Positions 1 to 9,000 of a stretch of DNA of 64,000 nucleotides are shown piece by piece (the first letter of the stretch is position 1; every line of letters begins with the position of its first letter). The stretch comes from Phytopseudomonas argentinensis. GTDB taxonomy: Bacteria > Pseudomonadota > Gammaproteobacteria > Pseudomonadales > Pseudomonadaceae. The stretch covers positions 248,001 to 312,000 of the forward strand of contig NZ_FORC01000003.1 of the NCBI RefSeq assembly GCF_900113905.1. Direction: 5' to 3'. Below the pieces are notes generated by a model. The model made no database searches. It worked only from the letters and a program-made list of their open reading frames with translations, and was not told the DNA's origin. The translations under genes were made by a program, and so were the position numbers.

Positions 1-532
1 TGTTGAACGGCACGCCGAGGAAGATATCGGCCGAGCGCTGGTACAGCTGGCAGCTCAGCTTGCCGTCGGCCACGTAGAACTGGAACAGCGCGTGGCACGG
101 CGGCAGGGCCATCTGCTCGACCAGCGCCGGGTTCCAGGCCGAGACGATCAGGCGGCGCGAGTCAGGGTTCTTCCTGATCATCTCGATCAGCTTGCTGATC
201 TGGTCGACCGACTCGCCGTTCGGCGCCGGCCAGTTGCGCCACTGGTAGCCGTATACCGGGCCGAGGTCGCCGTTCTCGTCGGCCCACTCGTCCCAGATGC
301 GTACGCCATTGTCCTTCAGGTACTTGATGTTGGTGTCGCCCTGCAGGAACCACAGCAACTCGTGAATGATCGACTTGAGGTGGCACTTCTTGGTGGTCAC
401 CAGGGGAAAACCGTCGGCCAGGTCGAAGCGCATCTGGTGGGCGAACACGCTGTAGGTACCGGTGCCGGTACGGTCCTGCTTGAAGGTGCCGTTGTCGCGC
501 ACGTGGCGCATCAGGTCGAGATACTGTTTCAT
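1..532 (-). CDS. thyA: Thymidylate synthase (partial, C-terminus outside window)
   Basis: Converts dUMP and methylene-THF to dTMP in the cytoplasm. About 177 codons are visible, beginning [15 protein letters not shown]. The folate/dUMP core motifs [19 protein letters not shown] and [11 protein letters not shown] are present, the latter carrying the catalytic cysteine. Translation runs off the window edge after GVPFN, so roughly the last third of a normal 264-residue protein is missing only because the window ends. The ATG at 530-532 overlaps the lgt TGA in an ATGA arrangement, so lgt and thyA are probably co-transcribed and translationally coupled. Confidence 0.97.
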   Translation of the reverse strand, partial: MKQYLDLMRHVRDNGTFKQDRTGTGTYSVFAHQMRFDLADGFPLVTTKKCHLKSIIHELLWFLQGDTNIKYLKDNGVRIWDEWADENGDLGPVYGYQWRNWPAPNGESVDQISKLIEMIRKNPDSRRLIVSAWNPALVEQMALPPCHALFQFYVADGKLSCQLYQRSADIFLGVPFN

Positions 533-1329
533 CGCACCACCTCCACAGTGGCCTGGCGCTTGTAGGCATAGACCATCAGGCCCAGGCCGGCGAGCACCAT
601 CGGTACGCAGAGCACCTGGCCCATGGTCAGCCAGCCCCACGCCAGGTAACCGAGCTGGGCGTCCGGCACGCGGACGAACTCGACGATGAAGCGGAAGATG
701 CCGTAGCACACCGCGAACAGGCCGGAGACGGCCATGGTCGGGCGCGGTTTGCGCGAGTAGAACCAGAGGATGGTGAACAGCGCCACGCCTTCCAGGGCGA
801 ACTGGTACAGCTGCGACGGATGGCGCGGCTCCGGCCCGCCGGTCGGGAAGACCATGGCCCAGGGCACGTCGCTGACCTTGCCCCACAACTCGGCATTGAT
901 GAAGTTGCCGATACGCCCGGCGCCCAGGCCGATCGGCACCAGCGGGGCGATGAAATCCATCAGCTCGAAGAAGCTCTTGCCGTTGCGCCTGGCGAACCAC
1001 AGGGTGGCCAGCATCACGCCGAGCAGGCCGCCATGGAACGACATGCCGCCCTTCCACACTTCGAGGATCAGCAGCGGATTAGCGATATAGGCCGGCAGGT
1101 CGTAGAACAGCACGTAGCCCAGGCGCCCACCGACGATCACCCCCATCGCCACCCAGAACACCAGGTCGGAGAGTTTCTCCTTGCTCCAGGTCGGGTCGAA
1201 GGCGTGCAAGCGCCGCGAGGCGAGGAACCAGGCACCGCCGATACCCACCAGGTACATCAGGCCGTACCAGTGAATCTGCAGGAAGCCCAGGTCGAGGGCG
1301 ACCGGGTCAATATTCGGGTAGGGCAGCAT
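529..1329 (-). CDS. lgt: Prolipoprotein diacylglyceryl transferase
   Basis: Inner-membrane enzyme that moves diacylglycerol from phosphatidylglycerol to the lipobox cysteine of prolipoproteins, the first step of lipoprotein maturation. The 266-residue length is normal. About seven hydrophobic segments are visible, the family signature [13 protein letters not shown] is present, and so is the [12 protein letters not shown] motif. It starts [15 protein letters not shown], the usual family N-terminus. It lies directly upstream of thyA with a 4-nt overlap, the conserved gammaproteobacterial lgt-thyA pair. A TauE/SafE-family gene on the same strand ends 9 nt upstream of its start. Confidence 0.97.
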   Translation of the reverse strand: MLPYPNIDPVALDLGFLQIHWYGLMYLVGIGGAWFLASRRLHAFDPTWSKEKLSDLVFWVAMGVIVGGRLGYVLFYDLPAYIANPLLILEVWKGGMSFHGGLLGVMLATLWFARRNGKSFFELMDFIAPLVPIGLGAGRIGNFINAELWGKVSDVPWAMVFPTGGPEPRHPSQLYQFALEGVALFTILWFYSRKPRPTMAVSGLFAVCYGIFRFIVEFVRVPDAQLGYLAWGWLTMGQVLCVPMVLAGLGLMVYAYKRQATVEVVR

Positions 1330-1338
1330 CAGGATTCC

Positions 1339-2120
1339 TCACAACAGAAAATTCAGGCCGACGATAAACAGCAGCAATGCGAACAGACGCTTGAGCACGC
1401 GCGGCGACAGACGATGGGCCAGCCGAGCGCCGGTGCGCGCGAAGAACACGCTGGTCAGGGCGATGCCCAGCAGCGCCGGAAGGTAAACGTAACCCAAGCT
1501 CCAGTCTGGTAGACGCGCGTCGCCCCACCCCAGCCACAGATAACTCAAGGCGCCCGCTGCAGCGATCGGCCAGCCACAGGCCGACGAGGTCGCCACCGCC
1601 TGCTGCACCGACACACCACGCCAGGTCAGGAACGGCACGGTCAACGAGCCACCGCCAATGCCGATGATCGCCGAAGCCCAGCCAATCACGCTACCAGCAA
1701 AGCCGAGGCCGGCCTTGCCGGGGACCTCGCGGCTGGCTTTGGGCTTGAGGTCCAGCGCCAGCTGCAAGGCCACGCAAGGGCGAACACACCAATGATCTTC
1801 TGCAGCACCAGGCCGTCGATGGACTCGGCCGTCAGCGCGCCGAGTGCCGAGCCCAGCACGATACCCACGGTCAGCCAGACGAACAGCCCCCAGCGTACCG
1901 CGCCGCGGCTGTGATGCTCACGCACGGCGTTGACCGAGGTGAACAGAATGGTCGCCAGCGAGGTACCTACCGCCATATGGGTCAGTACCGAGGCATCGAA
2001 ACCCTGAGCCGTGAAGGCGAAGATCAGTACCGGCACGATGATCATGCCGCCACCGACGCCAAACAGCCCGGCCAGCAGGCCTGCGGCAGCACCGAGCAGA
2101 ATGTAGAGAAGGAAGATCAT
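1339..2120 (-). pseudogene. TauE/SafE (TSUP) family permease, interrupted by a -1 frameshift
   Basis: TSUP proteins are multi-pass inner-membrane exporters of sulfite, sulfonates or related anions. Two frames together make one about 260-residue TSUP protein. The N-terminal half starts MIFLLYILLGAAAGLLAG at 2120 and reads to about 1775. The C-terminal half continues in another frame as ALQLALDLKPKAS and ends ALLLFIVGLNFLL at 1339. The two glycine-rich repeats, GVGGGMIIVP and GIGGGSLTVP, fall in different frames. At about 1771-1778 the minus strand reads GCGTGGCC, and one extra base there would restore a continuous protein. This may be a true mutation or a sequencing error; the gene is otherwise undamaged. 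It would sit in an operon with lgt and thyA. Confidence 0.85.
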
Positions 2121-2232
2121 GACGTGCTCTGCGAAGCGATGCGGCATGGTAGCGGAAGCGGGCCATGCACTCTACTTCACGACGATTGGTGGCTTTGCGT
2201 ACAGTGGCACTTTCCATGGACGAGAAACCGCT

Positions 2233-2610
2233 GTGTTCAACACACTCTATTTGCGCATCGCCTGCGATCAGTTGCACATCATCCACCTGGAAAGCGGCAA
2301 TGAGCTGCAACTGCGTGCGGAGCCGCCATTCAGCAACCTGCGCCTGCTGGTGGCCGACTTCGGCGTCGCGGATCGCCTGATCAAAGAGGCGGTCACAGCG
2401 GTGATCCGCAAACGCTTCATGCGTCTAAGCCTGCCGCCGCGCTTGGTCATGCATCCACTGGAACGGCTTGAAGGCGGCCTCTCGCAGGTCGAAGAACGCA
2501 TATTGCTGGAGCTCGGCAAAGGCAGTGGTGCCAGCAAGGTCGTGGTACATGTCGGCGCACCACTCGACGCAACTGGCGTACGCGCCTGCTTCAAAAAGTC
2601 ATGTGCCTGA
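2233..2610 (+). CDS. Small MreB-like protein (isolated subdomain)
   Basis: About 125 residues, probably starting at GTG 2233 (VFNTLYLRIACDQL). I see no strong ribosome binding site, so the start is uncertain. The stretch from about residue 35 to 110 resembles the part of MreB that follows its first nucleotide loop: compare VADFGVADRLIKEAV and RPSPRVLV-like SLPPRLVMHPLERLEGG with the MreB region VIADFFVTEKMLQHFI and FMRPSPRVLVCVPVG. The ATP-binding phosphate loops (DLGTANT, DIGGGTTEV) are absent, so it should not be an ATPase. Its TGA overlaps the NRDE start by 10 nt, so the two are coupled. Function unknown; a role in cell shape or an inert relic are both possible. Confidence 0.7.
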   Translation: MFNTLYLRIACDQLHIIHLESGNELQLRAEPPFSNLRLLVADFGVADRLIKEAVTAVIRKRFMRLSLPPRLVMHPLERLEGGLSQVEERILLELGKGSGASKVVVHVGAPLDATGVRACFKKSCA

Positions 2611-3347
2611 TCGTCCTTGCCTGGCGCCCAGGCCATTCGTTACCGCTGCTGGTCGCTGCCAACCGCGATGAGTTCTACGCACGGCCCGCTGCCACCATGG
2701 CCGAGTGGCCGGATGCGCCCGGCCTGATCGCCGGCCGCGATCTGCAGGCTGGCGGCACCTGGCTGGGCATTGGCCCAGGTGGCCGCTTTGCCGCCCTCAC
2801 CAATATTCGTGACCCGCGCCTGACTCAAGGCACGCGCTCGCGGGGCGAACTGCCGTTGCACTTTCTGCAAGGTGATCAGAGCCCAGAAGTTTTTCTGAAC
2901 GAGCTGCGCCACGAGGCGGCTGAATACAGCGGCTTCAACCTGCTGGTCGGCGATAGCCAGGCACTGTGGCATTTCAATTCGCAGAGCGGCGAGGCCAGGG
3001 CACTGCCGCCCGGCATCCATGGTGTTTCCAATGCGGGCCTGGATACGCCCTGGCCAAAACTGCAGCAGGCCAGGGCGGCATTTGCCGACACCCTCGAGAC
3101 AGCCGATGAAGCGTCGCTGTTCGCGCTGCTGGCTGACCCCAGAAGACCTGACGACACGGCACTTCCGCATACGGGTGTGGGCCTGGATCTCGAACGACTG
3201 CTCGGCAGCGTATTTATCGCCAGCCCGACCTATGGCACCCGCGCCAGCACGCTGCTGTACACCTACGCCGATGGAACGCGGCGGATTATCGAGCGCAGTT
3301 TCGGCCCTGAAGGTATGCCGATTGGTGAGGTGCGGTTCGAGCGCTAG
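2601..3347 (+). CDS. NRDE family protein
   Basis: A 248-residue protein with the family signature at its N-terminus: Cys2 after the initiator Met, then AANRDEFYARP with Asn-Arg-Asp-Glu at residues 21-24, and GRDLQAGGTWLG a little later. The family (TANGO2/NRDE) has an Ntn-hydrolase-like fold, and its bacterial substrate is not firmly known. Links to haem trafficking have been proposed for eukaryotic members. The start is inside the end of the MreB-like gene, so expression is probably coupled to it. No signal peptide is seen; a cytoplasmic location is likely. Confidence 0.9.
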   Translation: MCLIVLAWRPGHSLPLLVAANRDEFYARPAATMAEWPDAPGLIAGRDLQAGGTWLGIGPGGRFAALTNIRDPRLTQGTRSRGELPLHFLQGDQSPEVFLNELRHEAAEYSGFNLLVGDSQALWHFNSQSGEARALPPGIHGVSNAGLDTPWPKLQQARAAFADTLETADEASLFALLADPRRPDDTALPHTGVGLDLERLLGSVFIASPTYGTRASTLLYTYADGTRRIIERSFGPEGMPIGEVRFER

Positions 3348-3376
3348 AGGGGGCGAGAGCTGTCGCTAACCTGTTT

Positions 3377-3442
3377 TGTGGGAACGGGCGGGGACGCCTA
3401 GTCCATGCCCGTGATGCTTTCGCGGGCGTGGCCCGCTCCACA
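3377..3442. repeat. REP-like palindromic element
   Basis: Between the convergent NRDE and ptsP genes. It carries a left TGTGGGAACGGGC half and a right inverted half ending GGCCCGCTCCACA, with the internal phrase ACGCCTAGTCCATGCCC. The same halves and internal phrase recur at 20434-20538. This is typical of Pseudomonas REP elements in extragenic space at gene ends, and may also serve transcription termination or mRNA protection for the flanking genes. Confidence 0.8.
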
Positions 3443-3464
3443 GGTAAACCGCCAACTCCCGCCG

Positions 3465-5744
3465 TTAAGCCTGAATATCCGACGCCGGGTTTATCATCCG
3501 GCCCAGGCCAAGGTTACGCAGGGCCAGTTGCAGGGTGCTGTGGATGACCTGCGGATTGTCGATTCGCATCGCCTGGCCGAGCAGGTCCTTGGCCTTGCTC
3601 AGGCTGATCTGGCGCAGCAGCCACTTAACCTTCGGCAGGTTGGTGGCGTTCATCGACAGGCTGTCGAAGCCCATCGCCATCAGCAGCACGGCAGCGCTCG
3701 GGTCGCCGGCCATTTCGCCGCAGATGCTCACCGGTTTGCCTTCGGCGTGGGAGTCCTCGACCACCTTGGTCAGCGCCTGCAGCACCGCCGGGTGAAGGAA
3801 GTCGTAGAGGTCGGCCACCCGCGGGTTGTTGCGGTCCACGGCCAGCAGGTACTGGGTCAGGTCGTTGGAGCCGACCGACAGGAAGTCCACCTGGCGGGCC
3901 AGGTCGCGGGTCTGGTAGACCGCCGCGGGAATCTCGATCATCACGCCAATCGGCGGCAGGGGTACATCCGTGCCTTCGTCACGCACTTCGCCCCAGGCAC
4001 GGTGAATCAGGTGCAGGGATTCTTCCAGCTCCTGGATGCCGGAAATCATCGGCAGCAGGATGCGCAGGTTGTTCAGGCCCTCGCTGGCCTTGAGCATGGC
4101 GCGCACCTGCACCAGGAAGATTTCCGGGTGGTCGAGGGTCACGCGGATACCGCGCCAACCCAGGAAGGGGTTCTCTTCCTTGATCGGGAAATAGCTCAAG
4201 CCCTTGTCGCCGCCGACATCCAGGGTGCGCATGGTCACCGGCAGCGGATGGAAGGCGGCCAGCTGTTCGCGATAGATGGCCAGCTGTTCCTTCTCGCTGG
4301 GAAAGCGATCCTTGATCATGAACGGCACTTCGGTGCGGTACAGACCAACGCCCTCGGCACCGCGCTCCTGGGCGCGCACCACATCGGCGAGCAGGCCGGT
4401 ATTGACCCACAGCGGCATGTGATGCCCGTCGAGGGTCTCGCAAGGCAGCGCACGCAGGGCGTCGAGGCCCTTGGTGAGCTGGCGGTCTTCCTCGACCACG
4501 TCGGCGTACTGCTTGCGCAGGATCTCGCTGGGGTTGGTGAACACCTCGCCGTGGTAGCCATCGACGATCAGCTGGATGCCGTCGATCTTCGAATACGGCA
4601 GTTCCACCGCGCCCATCACCGTGGGAATGCCCATGGCGCGGGCGAAGATCGCCACGTGGGAGTTGCCCGAACCCTGCACCGACACCAGGCCGACCAGCTT
4701 GCCTTCCGGCACCTCACCGAGCATCGCCGGCGACAGTTCTTCGGCGACCAGGATGCAGTTGTCCGGGTACACCAGGGTCTGCTGACGGGCCTGCTGCAGG
4801 TAGGCGAGCAGGCGGCGCCCCAGGTCGCGCACGTCCGAGGCACGCTCGCGCAGGTAGGCGTCGTCCATCAGCTCGAAACGATTGATGTGCTCGCTGACTA
4901 CGTGGCGCAGGGCGCCCTGGGCCCACTGGCCGGTCTTGATGACCTTGACCACCTCGTTACCGAGGGCCGCGTCTTCGAGCATCATCTGGTAGACGTCGAA
5001 CAGCGCGCGCTCTTCGGGGCGCAGCTGGGTCGCCATGCGCTCGGAAAGGTTACGCATGTCGGCGCGCACGCCCTCCAGAGCGTTCTGGAACAGTTTCAAT
5101 TCGGCATCGATATCATCGATGCTCTTGTCCGGCACCACTTCCAGGTCGGCTGGCGGTAGCACCACCACGGCGGTACCGACCGCCGCACCGGGCGAACCCG
5201 GCACGCCGACGAACTTGGCTTCCTGAATGCCCTTGCCCTGCTTGCCCAGGCCGCGGATCGAACCGGTGGCCTCGGCATGGGCGATCACCCCGGCGAGCTG
5301 CGCGCTCATGGTGACCAGAAAGGCTTCCTCACCTTCGTCGAACTGGCGGCGCTCCTTCTGCTGCACGACGAGCACACCCATCACCCGACGGTGGTGGATG
5401 ATCGGTGAGCCGAGGAAGGAGGCATAACGCTCCTCACCGGTTTCGGCGAAGTAGCGGTAACGGGGGTGTTCGGAGGCGTTTTCGAGGTTCAGCGGCTCTT
5501 CACGGGTGCCGACCAGGCCGACCAGACCCTCGTTGGGCGCCATGCTGACCTTGCCGATCGAGCGCTTGTTGAGGCCATCGGTGGCCATCAGCACGAAACG
5601 GTTGCTCTCCGGGTCGAGCAGGTACACCGAGCACACCTGGGTGCCCATGGTCTCCTTGACGCGCTGCACGATGATGCCCAGCGCCGCTTTGAGATCCTTG
5701 GCGGCGTTCACTTCCTGGACGATCTTGCGCAGCGTGTTGAGCAT
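3465..5744 (-). CDS. ptsP: Phosphoenolpyruvate-protein phosphotransferase PtsP (EI-Ntr)
   Basis: First enzyme of the nitrogen PTS. It takes phosphate from PEP and passes it to NPr and then EIIA-Ntr, linking nitrogen and carbon status to regulation. The 759-residue layout is N-terminal GAF domain (about 1-165), PEP-utiliser N domain (about 180-300), the phosphohistidine domain with GSGNSHVAIFARAMG near residue 360, and a C-terminal TIM barrel with GLYRTEVPFMI and SICGEMAGDP. Length and order match PtsP, not the shorter sugar EI. It begins 12 nt after rppH ends, as in the conserved rppH-ptsP operon. Confidence 0.97.
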   Translation of the reverse strand: MLNTLRKIVQEVNAAKDLKAALGIIVQRVKETMGTQVCSVYLLDPESNRFVLMATDGLNKRSIGKVSMAPNEGLVGLVGTREEPLNLENASEHPRYRYFAETGEERYASFLGSPIIHHRRVMGVLVVQQKERRQFDEGEEAFLVTMSAQLAGVIAHAEATGSIRGLGKQGKGIQEAKFVGVPGSPGAAVGTAVVVLPPADLEVVPDKSIDDIDAELKLFQNALEGVRADMRNLSERMATQLRPEERALFDVYQMMLEDAALGNEVVKVIKTGQWAQGALRHVVSEHINRFELMDDAYLRERASDVRDLGRRLLAYLQQARQQTLVYPDNCILVAEELSPAMLGEVPEGKLVGLVSVQGSGNSHVAIFARAMGIPTVMGAVELPYSKIDGIQLIVDGYHGEVFTNPSEILRKQYADVVEEDRQLTKGLDALRALPCETLDGHHMPLWVNTGLLADVVRAQERGAEGVGLYRTEVPFMIKDRFPSEKEQLAIYREQLAAFHPLPVTMRTLDVGGDKGLSYFPIKEENPFLGWRGIRVTLDHPEIFLVQVRAMLKASEGLNNLRILLPMISGIQELEESLHLIHRAWGEVRDEGTDVPLPPIGVMIEIPAAVYQTRDLARQVDFLSVGSNDLTQYLLAVDRNNPRVADLYDFLHPAVLQALTKVVEDSHAEGKPVSICGEMAGDPSAAVLLMAMGFDSLSMNATNLPKVKWLLRQISLSKAKDLLGQAMRIDNPQVIHSTLQLALRNLGLGRMINPASDIQA

Positions 5745-5756
5745 GCCTGATCCTGC

Positions 5757-6236
5757 CTAATCCCGTGCCAGCAGGCGCGGTGCGAGTTCCTTGAGTGCGC
5801 GACGGTAGACTTCGCGCTTGAATGTAACCACCTGCCCCAACGGGTACCAATAACTGACCCAGCGCCAGCCGTCGAACTCGGGCTTGCCGGTCAGGTCCAT
5901 ACGCACCCGTTGCTCGTCGGAGGTCAGGCGCAGCAGGAACCACTTCTGTTTCTGGCCGATGCACAGCGGCTGGCTGTGCGTGCGCACCAGGCGCTGCGGC
6001 AGACGATACCTCAACCAGCCCCGGGTGCAGGCGAGAATTTTCACGTCCTGCTCTTCCAGGCCCACTTCTTCGTTCAGTTCGCGGTACAACGCTTCTTCCG
6101 GCGACTCGCGGTCATTGATACCGCCTTGCGGGAACTGCCAGGCATCCTGGTTAATTCGACGCGCCCAAAGCACCTGGCCGACATCATTGGTGAGAATGAT
6201 GCCGACGTTGGGGCGAAAACCATCAGGATCGATCAC
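5757..6236 (-). CDS. rppH: RNA pyrophosphohydrolase RppH
   Basis: Nudix hydrolase that removes pyrophosphate from triphosphorylated mRNA 5' ends and so triggers RNase E decay. The Nudix box is intact ([20 protein letters not shown] followed by VGL). The protein begins [17 protein letters not shown] chose GTG 6236 because a GAGG lies about 9 nt upstream. A TTG three codons earlier (6245) abuts that same GAGG and so has no spacing. Resulting length is 159 residues, normal for RppH. It is followed by ptsP on the same strand. Confidence 0.95.
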   Translation of the reverse strand: MIDPDGFRPNVGIILTNDVGQVLWARRINQDAWQFPQGGINDRESPEEALYRELNEEVGLEEQDVKILACTRGWLRYRLPQRLVRTHSQPLCIGQKQKWFLLRLTSDEQRVRMDLTGKPEFDGWRWVSYWYPLGQVVTFKREVYRRALKELAPRLLARD

Positions 6237-6401
6237 GGCACACAACCTCGTAAACGCATGTCACCGCATTGTTCCACAAAGCTCGCGACAGCGGCAACGC
6301 GCTCGGGCGGGACTGCACGGCGGCCCGTCGCGCGGTTTTCCCCGGGCCGGCAAAGCCGCTATTCTGGCCGCCTCCATGGCCCTGTATGAAGAGGTGATTC
6401 T

Positions 6402-7055
6402 GTGCGTTTGGCTTTATTCGATCTCGACAACACCCTGCTTGGCGGCGACAGCGACCATGCCTGGGGCGACTGGCTGTGCGAACGCGGGATCCTCGACGGT
6501 GCCACCTACAAGGCGCGCAACGATGCCTTCTACCAGGATTACCTGGCCGGGCGCCTGAACATCACCGACTACCTGAACTTCACCCTGGATATCTTCGGCC
6601 GCACCGAGATGGCCCAGCTCGACGCCTGGCACCGCGAGTTCATGGCCGAATGCATCGAACCGATCATTCTGCCCAAGGCCCTGGCGCTGCTCGACAGGCA
6701 CCGCGCCGCTGGCGACAAGCTGGTGATCATCACCGCCACCAACCGTTTCGTGACGGCGCCGATTGCCGCCCGCCTGGGCGTCGACACCCTGCTAGCCACC
6801 GAGTGCGAAATGGTCGACGGCCGCTACACCGGTCGTACCACCGACGTGCCGTGCTTCAAGGAAGGCAAGGTCACCCGCCTCAATCGCTGGATGCAGGAAA
6901 ACGGCTTCACTCTGGACGGTTCGACCTTCTACAGCGACTCGATGAACGACCTGCCGCTACTCGAGCAGGTCAGCTATCCGGTAGCCGTCGACCCGGATCC
7001 CAAGCTGATGGCCGAGGCAGAGGATCGCAACTGGCCGATCATGTCGCTGCGCTGA
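6402..7055 (+). CDS. HAD-superfamily (SerB-like, IB) phosphatase
   Basis: A 217-residue cytoplasmic phosphohydrolase. Motif I is [13 protein letters not shown] near residue 6, motif II is IITATNRF, motif III includes the lysine of [10 protein letters not shown], and motif IV is [11 protein letters not shown]. This pattern is the HAD-IB group (SerB/CicA-like), which acts on small phosphorylated metabolites. The exact substrate cannot be read from the sequence. The GTG start at 6402 is preceded by GAGG. It is divergent from rppH, and a strong terminator follows. Confidence 0.9.
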   Translation: MRLALFDLDNTLLGGDSDHAWGDWLCERGILDGATYKARNDAFYQDYLAGRLNITDYLNFTLDIFGRTEMAQLDAWHREFMAECIEPIILPKALALLDRHRAAGDKLVIITATNRFVTAPIAARLGVDTLLATECEMVDGRYTGRTTDVPCFKEGKVTRLNRWMQENGFTLDGSTFYSDSMNDLPLLEQVSYPVAVDPDPKLMAEAEDRNWPIMSLR

Positions 7056-7067
7056 GAGTTATCGCGC

Positions 7068-7102
7068 AAAAAAAAGCCGGCGCACAGGGCGCCGGCTTTT
7101 TT
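7068..7102. terminator. Bidirectional rho-independent terminator
   Basis: Perfect 8-bp GC stem GCCGGCGC/GCGCCGGC with a 5-nt loop, flanked by an A-run on the left and a T-run on the right, so it can serve both the HAD phosphatase (+) and the SnoaL-like gene (-). Confidence 0.93.
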
Positions 7103-7119
7103 GCATTTGCACCATGCGT

Positions 7120-7653
7120 TTACAGGTGCTTGGCCTTGCTGGCCACCGAGGTCGGCACCACCTCGGGCATGGCCGAAGAGTGGTGGTTGAGGATCTTCCA
7201 CTGCCCGTCCACCAGGGTGTAGACGAAGGTGTAGCGCGCCTGCACGTCGGACTTCTCGCCGGCGGCATCGGTCAGGTGGAAGGTGTAGACGCCGCTGTCC
7301 AGAGCGGTGGTCGGGCTCAGGCGACGGATTTCCCGGTAGTTGATCTCGCCCACCGGTTTGAGCGCCAGGAAGTGCTCGAAGTAGTCGCGAATTTCCGCCG
7401 AGCTGGCGCGCACGCGGTTGGATACGGTCGGCTGCAGCACGGCATCGGCGCTGTACAGGCTGACCACCTTGGCCACGTCACCGCTCTGCAGCGCCTGGTT
7501 CCACTGATCGAACAACCCGGCCACTTCACGATCGGCCGCTGCGGCCGGCGCGCTCGCCAGGCTGTCATAGCGATAAGGCTTTTGCTCGGGAGCGGCCAGC
7601 AGCGGGGTACTGACGCAGAACAGCAGGGCGGCGGCGATGGCGTGCACTTTCAT
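7120..7653 (-). CDS. Secreted SnoaL/DUF4440-like (SgcJ/EcaC) protein
   Basis: 177 residues with a clear signal peptide (MKVHAIAAALLFCVSTPLLAA, cleavage near residue 21), so periplasmic or exported. The mature part matches the cystatin-like alpha+beta fold of the SgcJ/EcaC group: EVAGLFDQWNQALQSGDVA, YSADAVLQPTVSNRVRA, and the end VYTLVDGQWKILNHHSSAMPE. Such domains bind small ligands or act as non-redox isomerases; the role here is unknown. ATG 7653 is chosen because the signal peptide starts there. The gene is divergent from the phosphorelay operon, with about 170 bp between them. Confidence 0.85.
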   Translation of the reverse strand: MKVHAIAAALLFCVSTPLLAAPEQKPYRYDSLASAPAAAADREVAGLFDQWNQALQSGDVAKVVSLYSADAVLQPTVSNRVRASSAEIRDYFEHFLALKPVGEINYREIRRLSPTTALDSGVYTFHLTDAAGEKSDVQARYTFVYTLVDGQWKILNHHSSAMPEVVPTSVASKAKHL

Positions 7654-7824
7654 GATCGTTTCCTGTTTTGGTTGACGACACCACTGTGCCCTGCGCCCTC
7701 GGGGTCGCCATCGGCTGGTTGGCGGCATCGGCGTATGCCGATCGGCAGATGGGCGAGCAGCGGGCAGAGTCGATTTAATGGGATGATTGCCACCTGATCC
7801 GCGCCGCTTGCGCTGGAGAGCCCC

Positions 7825-9000
7825 ATGCACAACGACGACAGCAGTGCCCTGGCCTTGCGCAGCCAGTACCGACAATGTGAAAGCCGGGCGGCGCGCCTGA
7901 GCCTGCTGGTCGACACCGGCCGCCAACTGGGGGCGCTGCCGCCCCGGGAGATGGCCTTGCGCGTGCTGCAACGGGCCTGCGCCTTCTGCGCCCTGGACAG
8001 CGGCGTGGTGGTTTGCGAACTGGCCGGCGAGCGCCAGGTGCTGGCCGAGCATGGCGCCCTTTCCAGCGAACAACGGCTAGCGCTGCTGGCGCTGAGCGAC
8101 AGCGATACGCCCCAGGCCCAGTGCCTGCTCATCGACAAGGGCGGGCTGCAGCTGGTCATTCGCCTGCCGCTGGCCACGGCCCAGGGCCACAGCTTTGGCA
8201 GCGTGCTGCTGGCCAGCGCGGTGCGAATCAATCCGCCGGACGACGAGGATCTCGAGTCCCTGCAGCTGCTCGCCACCCTGTTCGCCGCCCACCTGGAAAC
8301 CCAGCGCCTGCATGGCGACCTGCTCGCCCGCGAGCGCACCATGTCGGAACTGGTGCACCGCCTGCTCAATGCCCAGGAAGACGAGCGCCGGCGCGTGGCC
8401 TACGACCTGCATGACGGCCTCGCCCAGACCCTGGCCGGGTTGCACCAGCGCCTGCAGGGTTTCGCCAGCCAGTGCAGCGTGCTGCCCGATGCCCAGCAGC
8501 GGGAACTGGGCACCATTCTCGAACTGGCCCAACGCTGCGTACGCGAGGGTCGCCAGGCCATCAATGGCCTGCGCCCGCAACTGCTCGATGACTTCGGCCT
8601 GCTTCACGCCCTCGACAAGGAGGCCGACCGCCTGCGTGACGCCGGCCACCGGGTGAAGTGGCTGCAACGCAGTGAAGCACGGCTGCCGGCCAATGTGGAA
8701 ATCACCCTGTTTCGCATCGCCCAGGAAGGCATCAACAACATTCTCAAGCATGCCGGGCCGTGCAGCGTGCGCATCGGCCTGAGCAGCAGCGACTCGGGCG
8801 CGCACCTGCACATCGAGGATGACGGCCGGGGTTTCGAGGCACCGCGCTACAGGCCGATCACCGGCAACAGCGGCCTGGGCCTGGCCGCCATGGGCGAACG
8901 CGCCAGCCTGCTGGGCGGCCACCTGCAGTGCCAGAGCGAGCCAGGGCGCGGCACCCGGCTGCTGGCCCAGGTGCCCCACGCCGAGGAGATCGCGCCATGA
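7825..9000 (+). CDS. Sensor histidine kinase, NarL/DesK type (HisKA_3)
   Basis: 391 residues without a membrane segment, so a cytoplasmic sensor. A GAF-like region covers about residues 20-165. The dimerisation/phosphoacceptor domain has ERRRVAYDLHDGLAQTLAG with the acceptor at about His196. The ATPase domain shows EGINNILKHA (N box), IEDDGRGFE and GLGLAAMGERASLLGG. Its TGA overlaps the ATG of the LuxR-type regulator (ATGA), so the two form a cognate pair in one operon. The signal sensed is not evident. Confidence 0.93.
   Translation: MHNDDSSALALRSQYRQCESRAARLSLLVDTGRQLGALPPREMALRVLQRACAFCALDSGVVVCELAGERQVLAEHGALSSEQRLALLALSDSDTPQAQCLLIDKGGLQLVIRLPLATAQGHSFGSVLLASAVRINPPDDEDLESLQLLATLFAAHLETQRLHGDLLARERTMSELVHRLLNAQEDERRRVAYDLHDGLAQTLAGLHQRLQGFASQCSVLPDAQQRELGTILELAQRCVREGRQAINGLRPQLLDDFGLLHALDKEADRLRDAGHRVKWLQRSEARLPANVEITLFRIAQEGINNILKHAGPCSVRIGLSSSDSGAHLHIEDDGRGFEAPRYRPITGNSGLGLAAMGERASLLGGHLQCQSEPGRGTRLLAQVPHAEEIAP

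Noticed and set aside
3405-5159. 584-codon open frame antisense to ptsP
   Set aside because: Shadow of ptsP; no motifs and a His/Gln/Leu-rich composition typical of antisense GC-rich frames.
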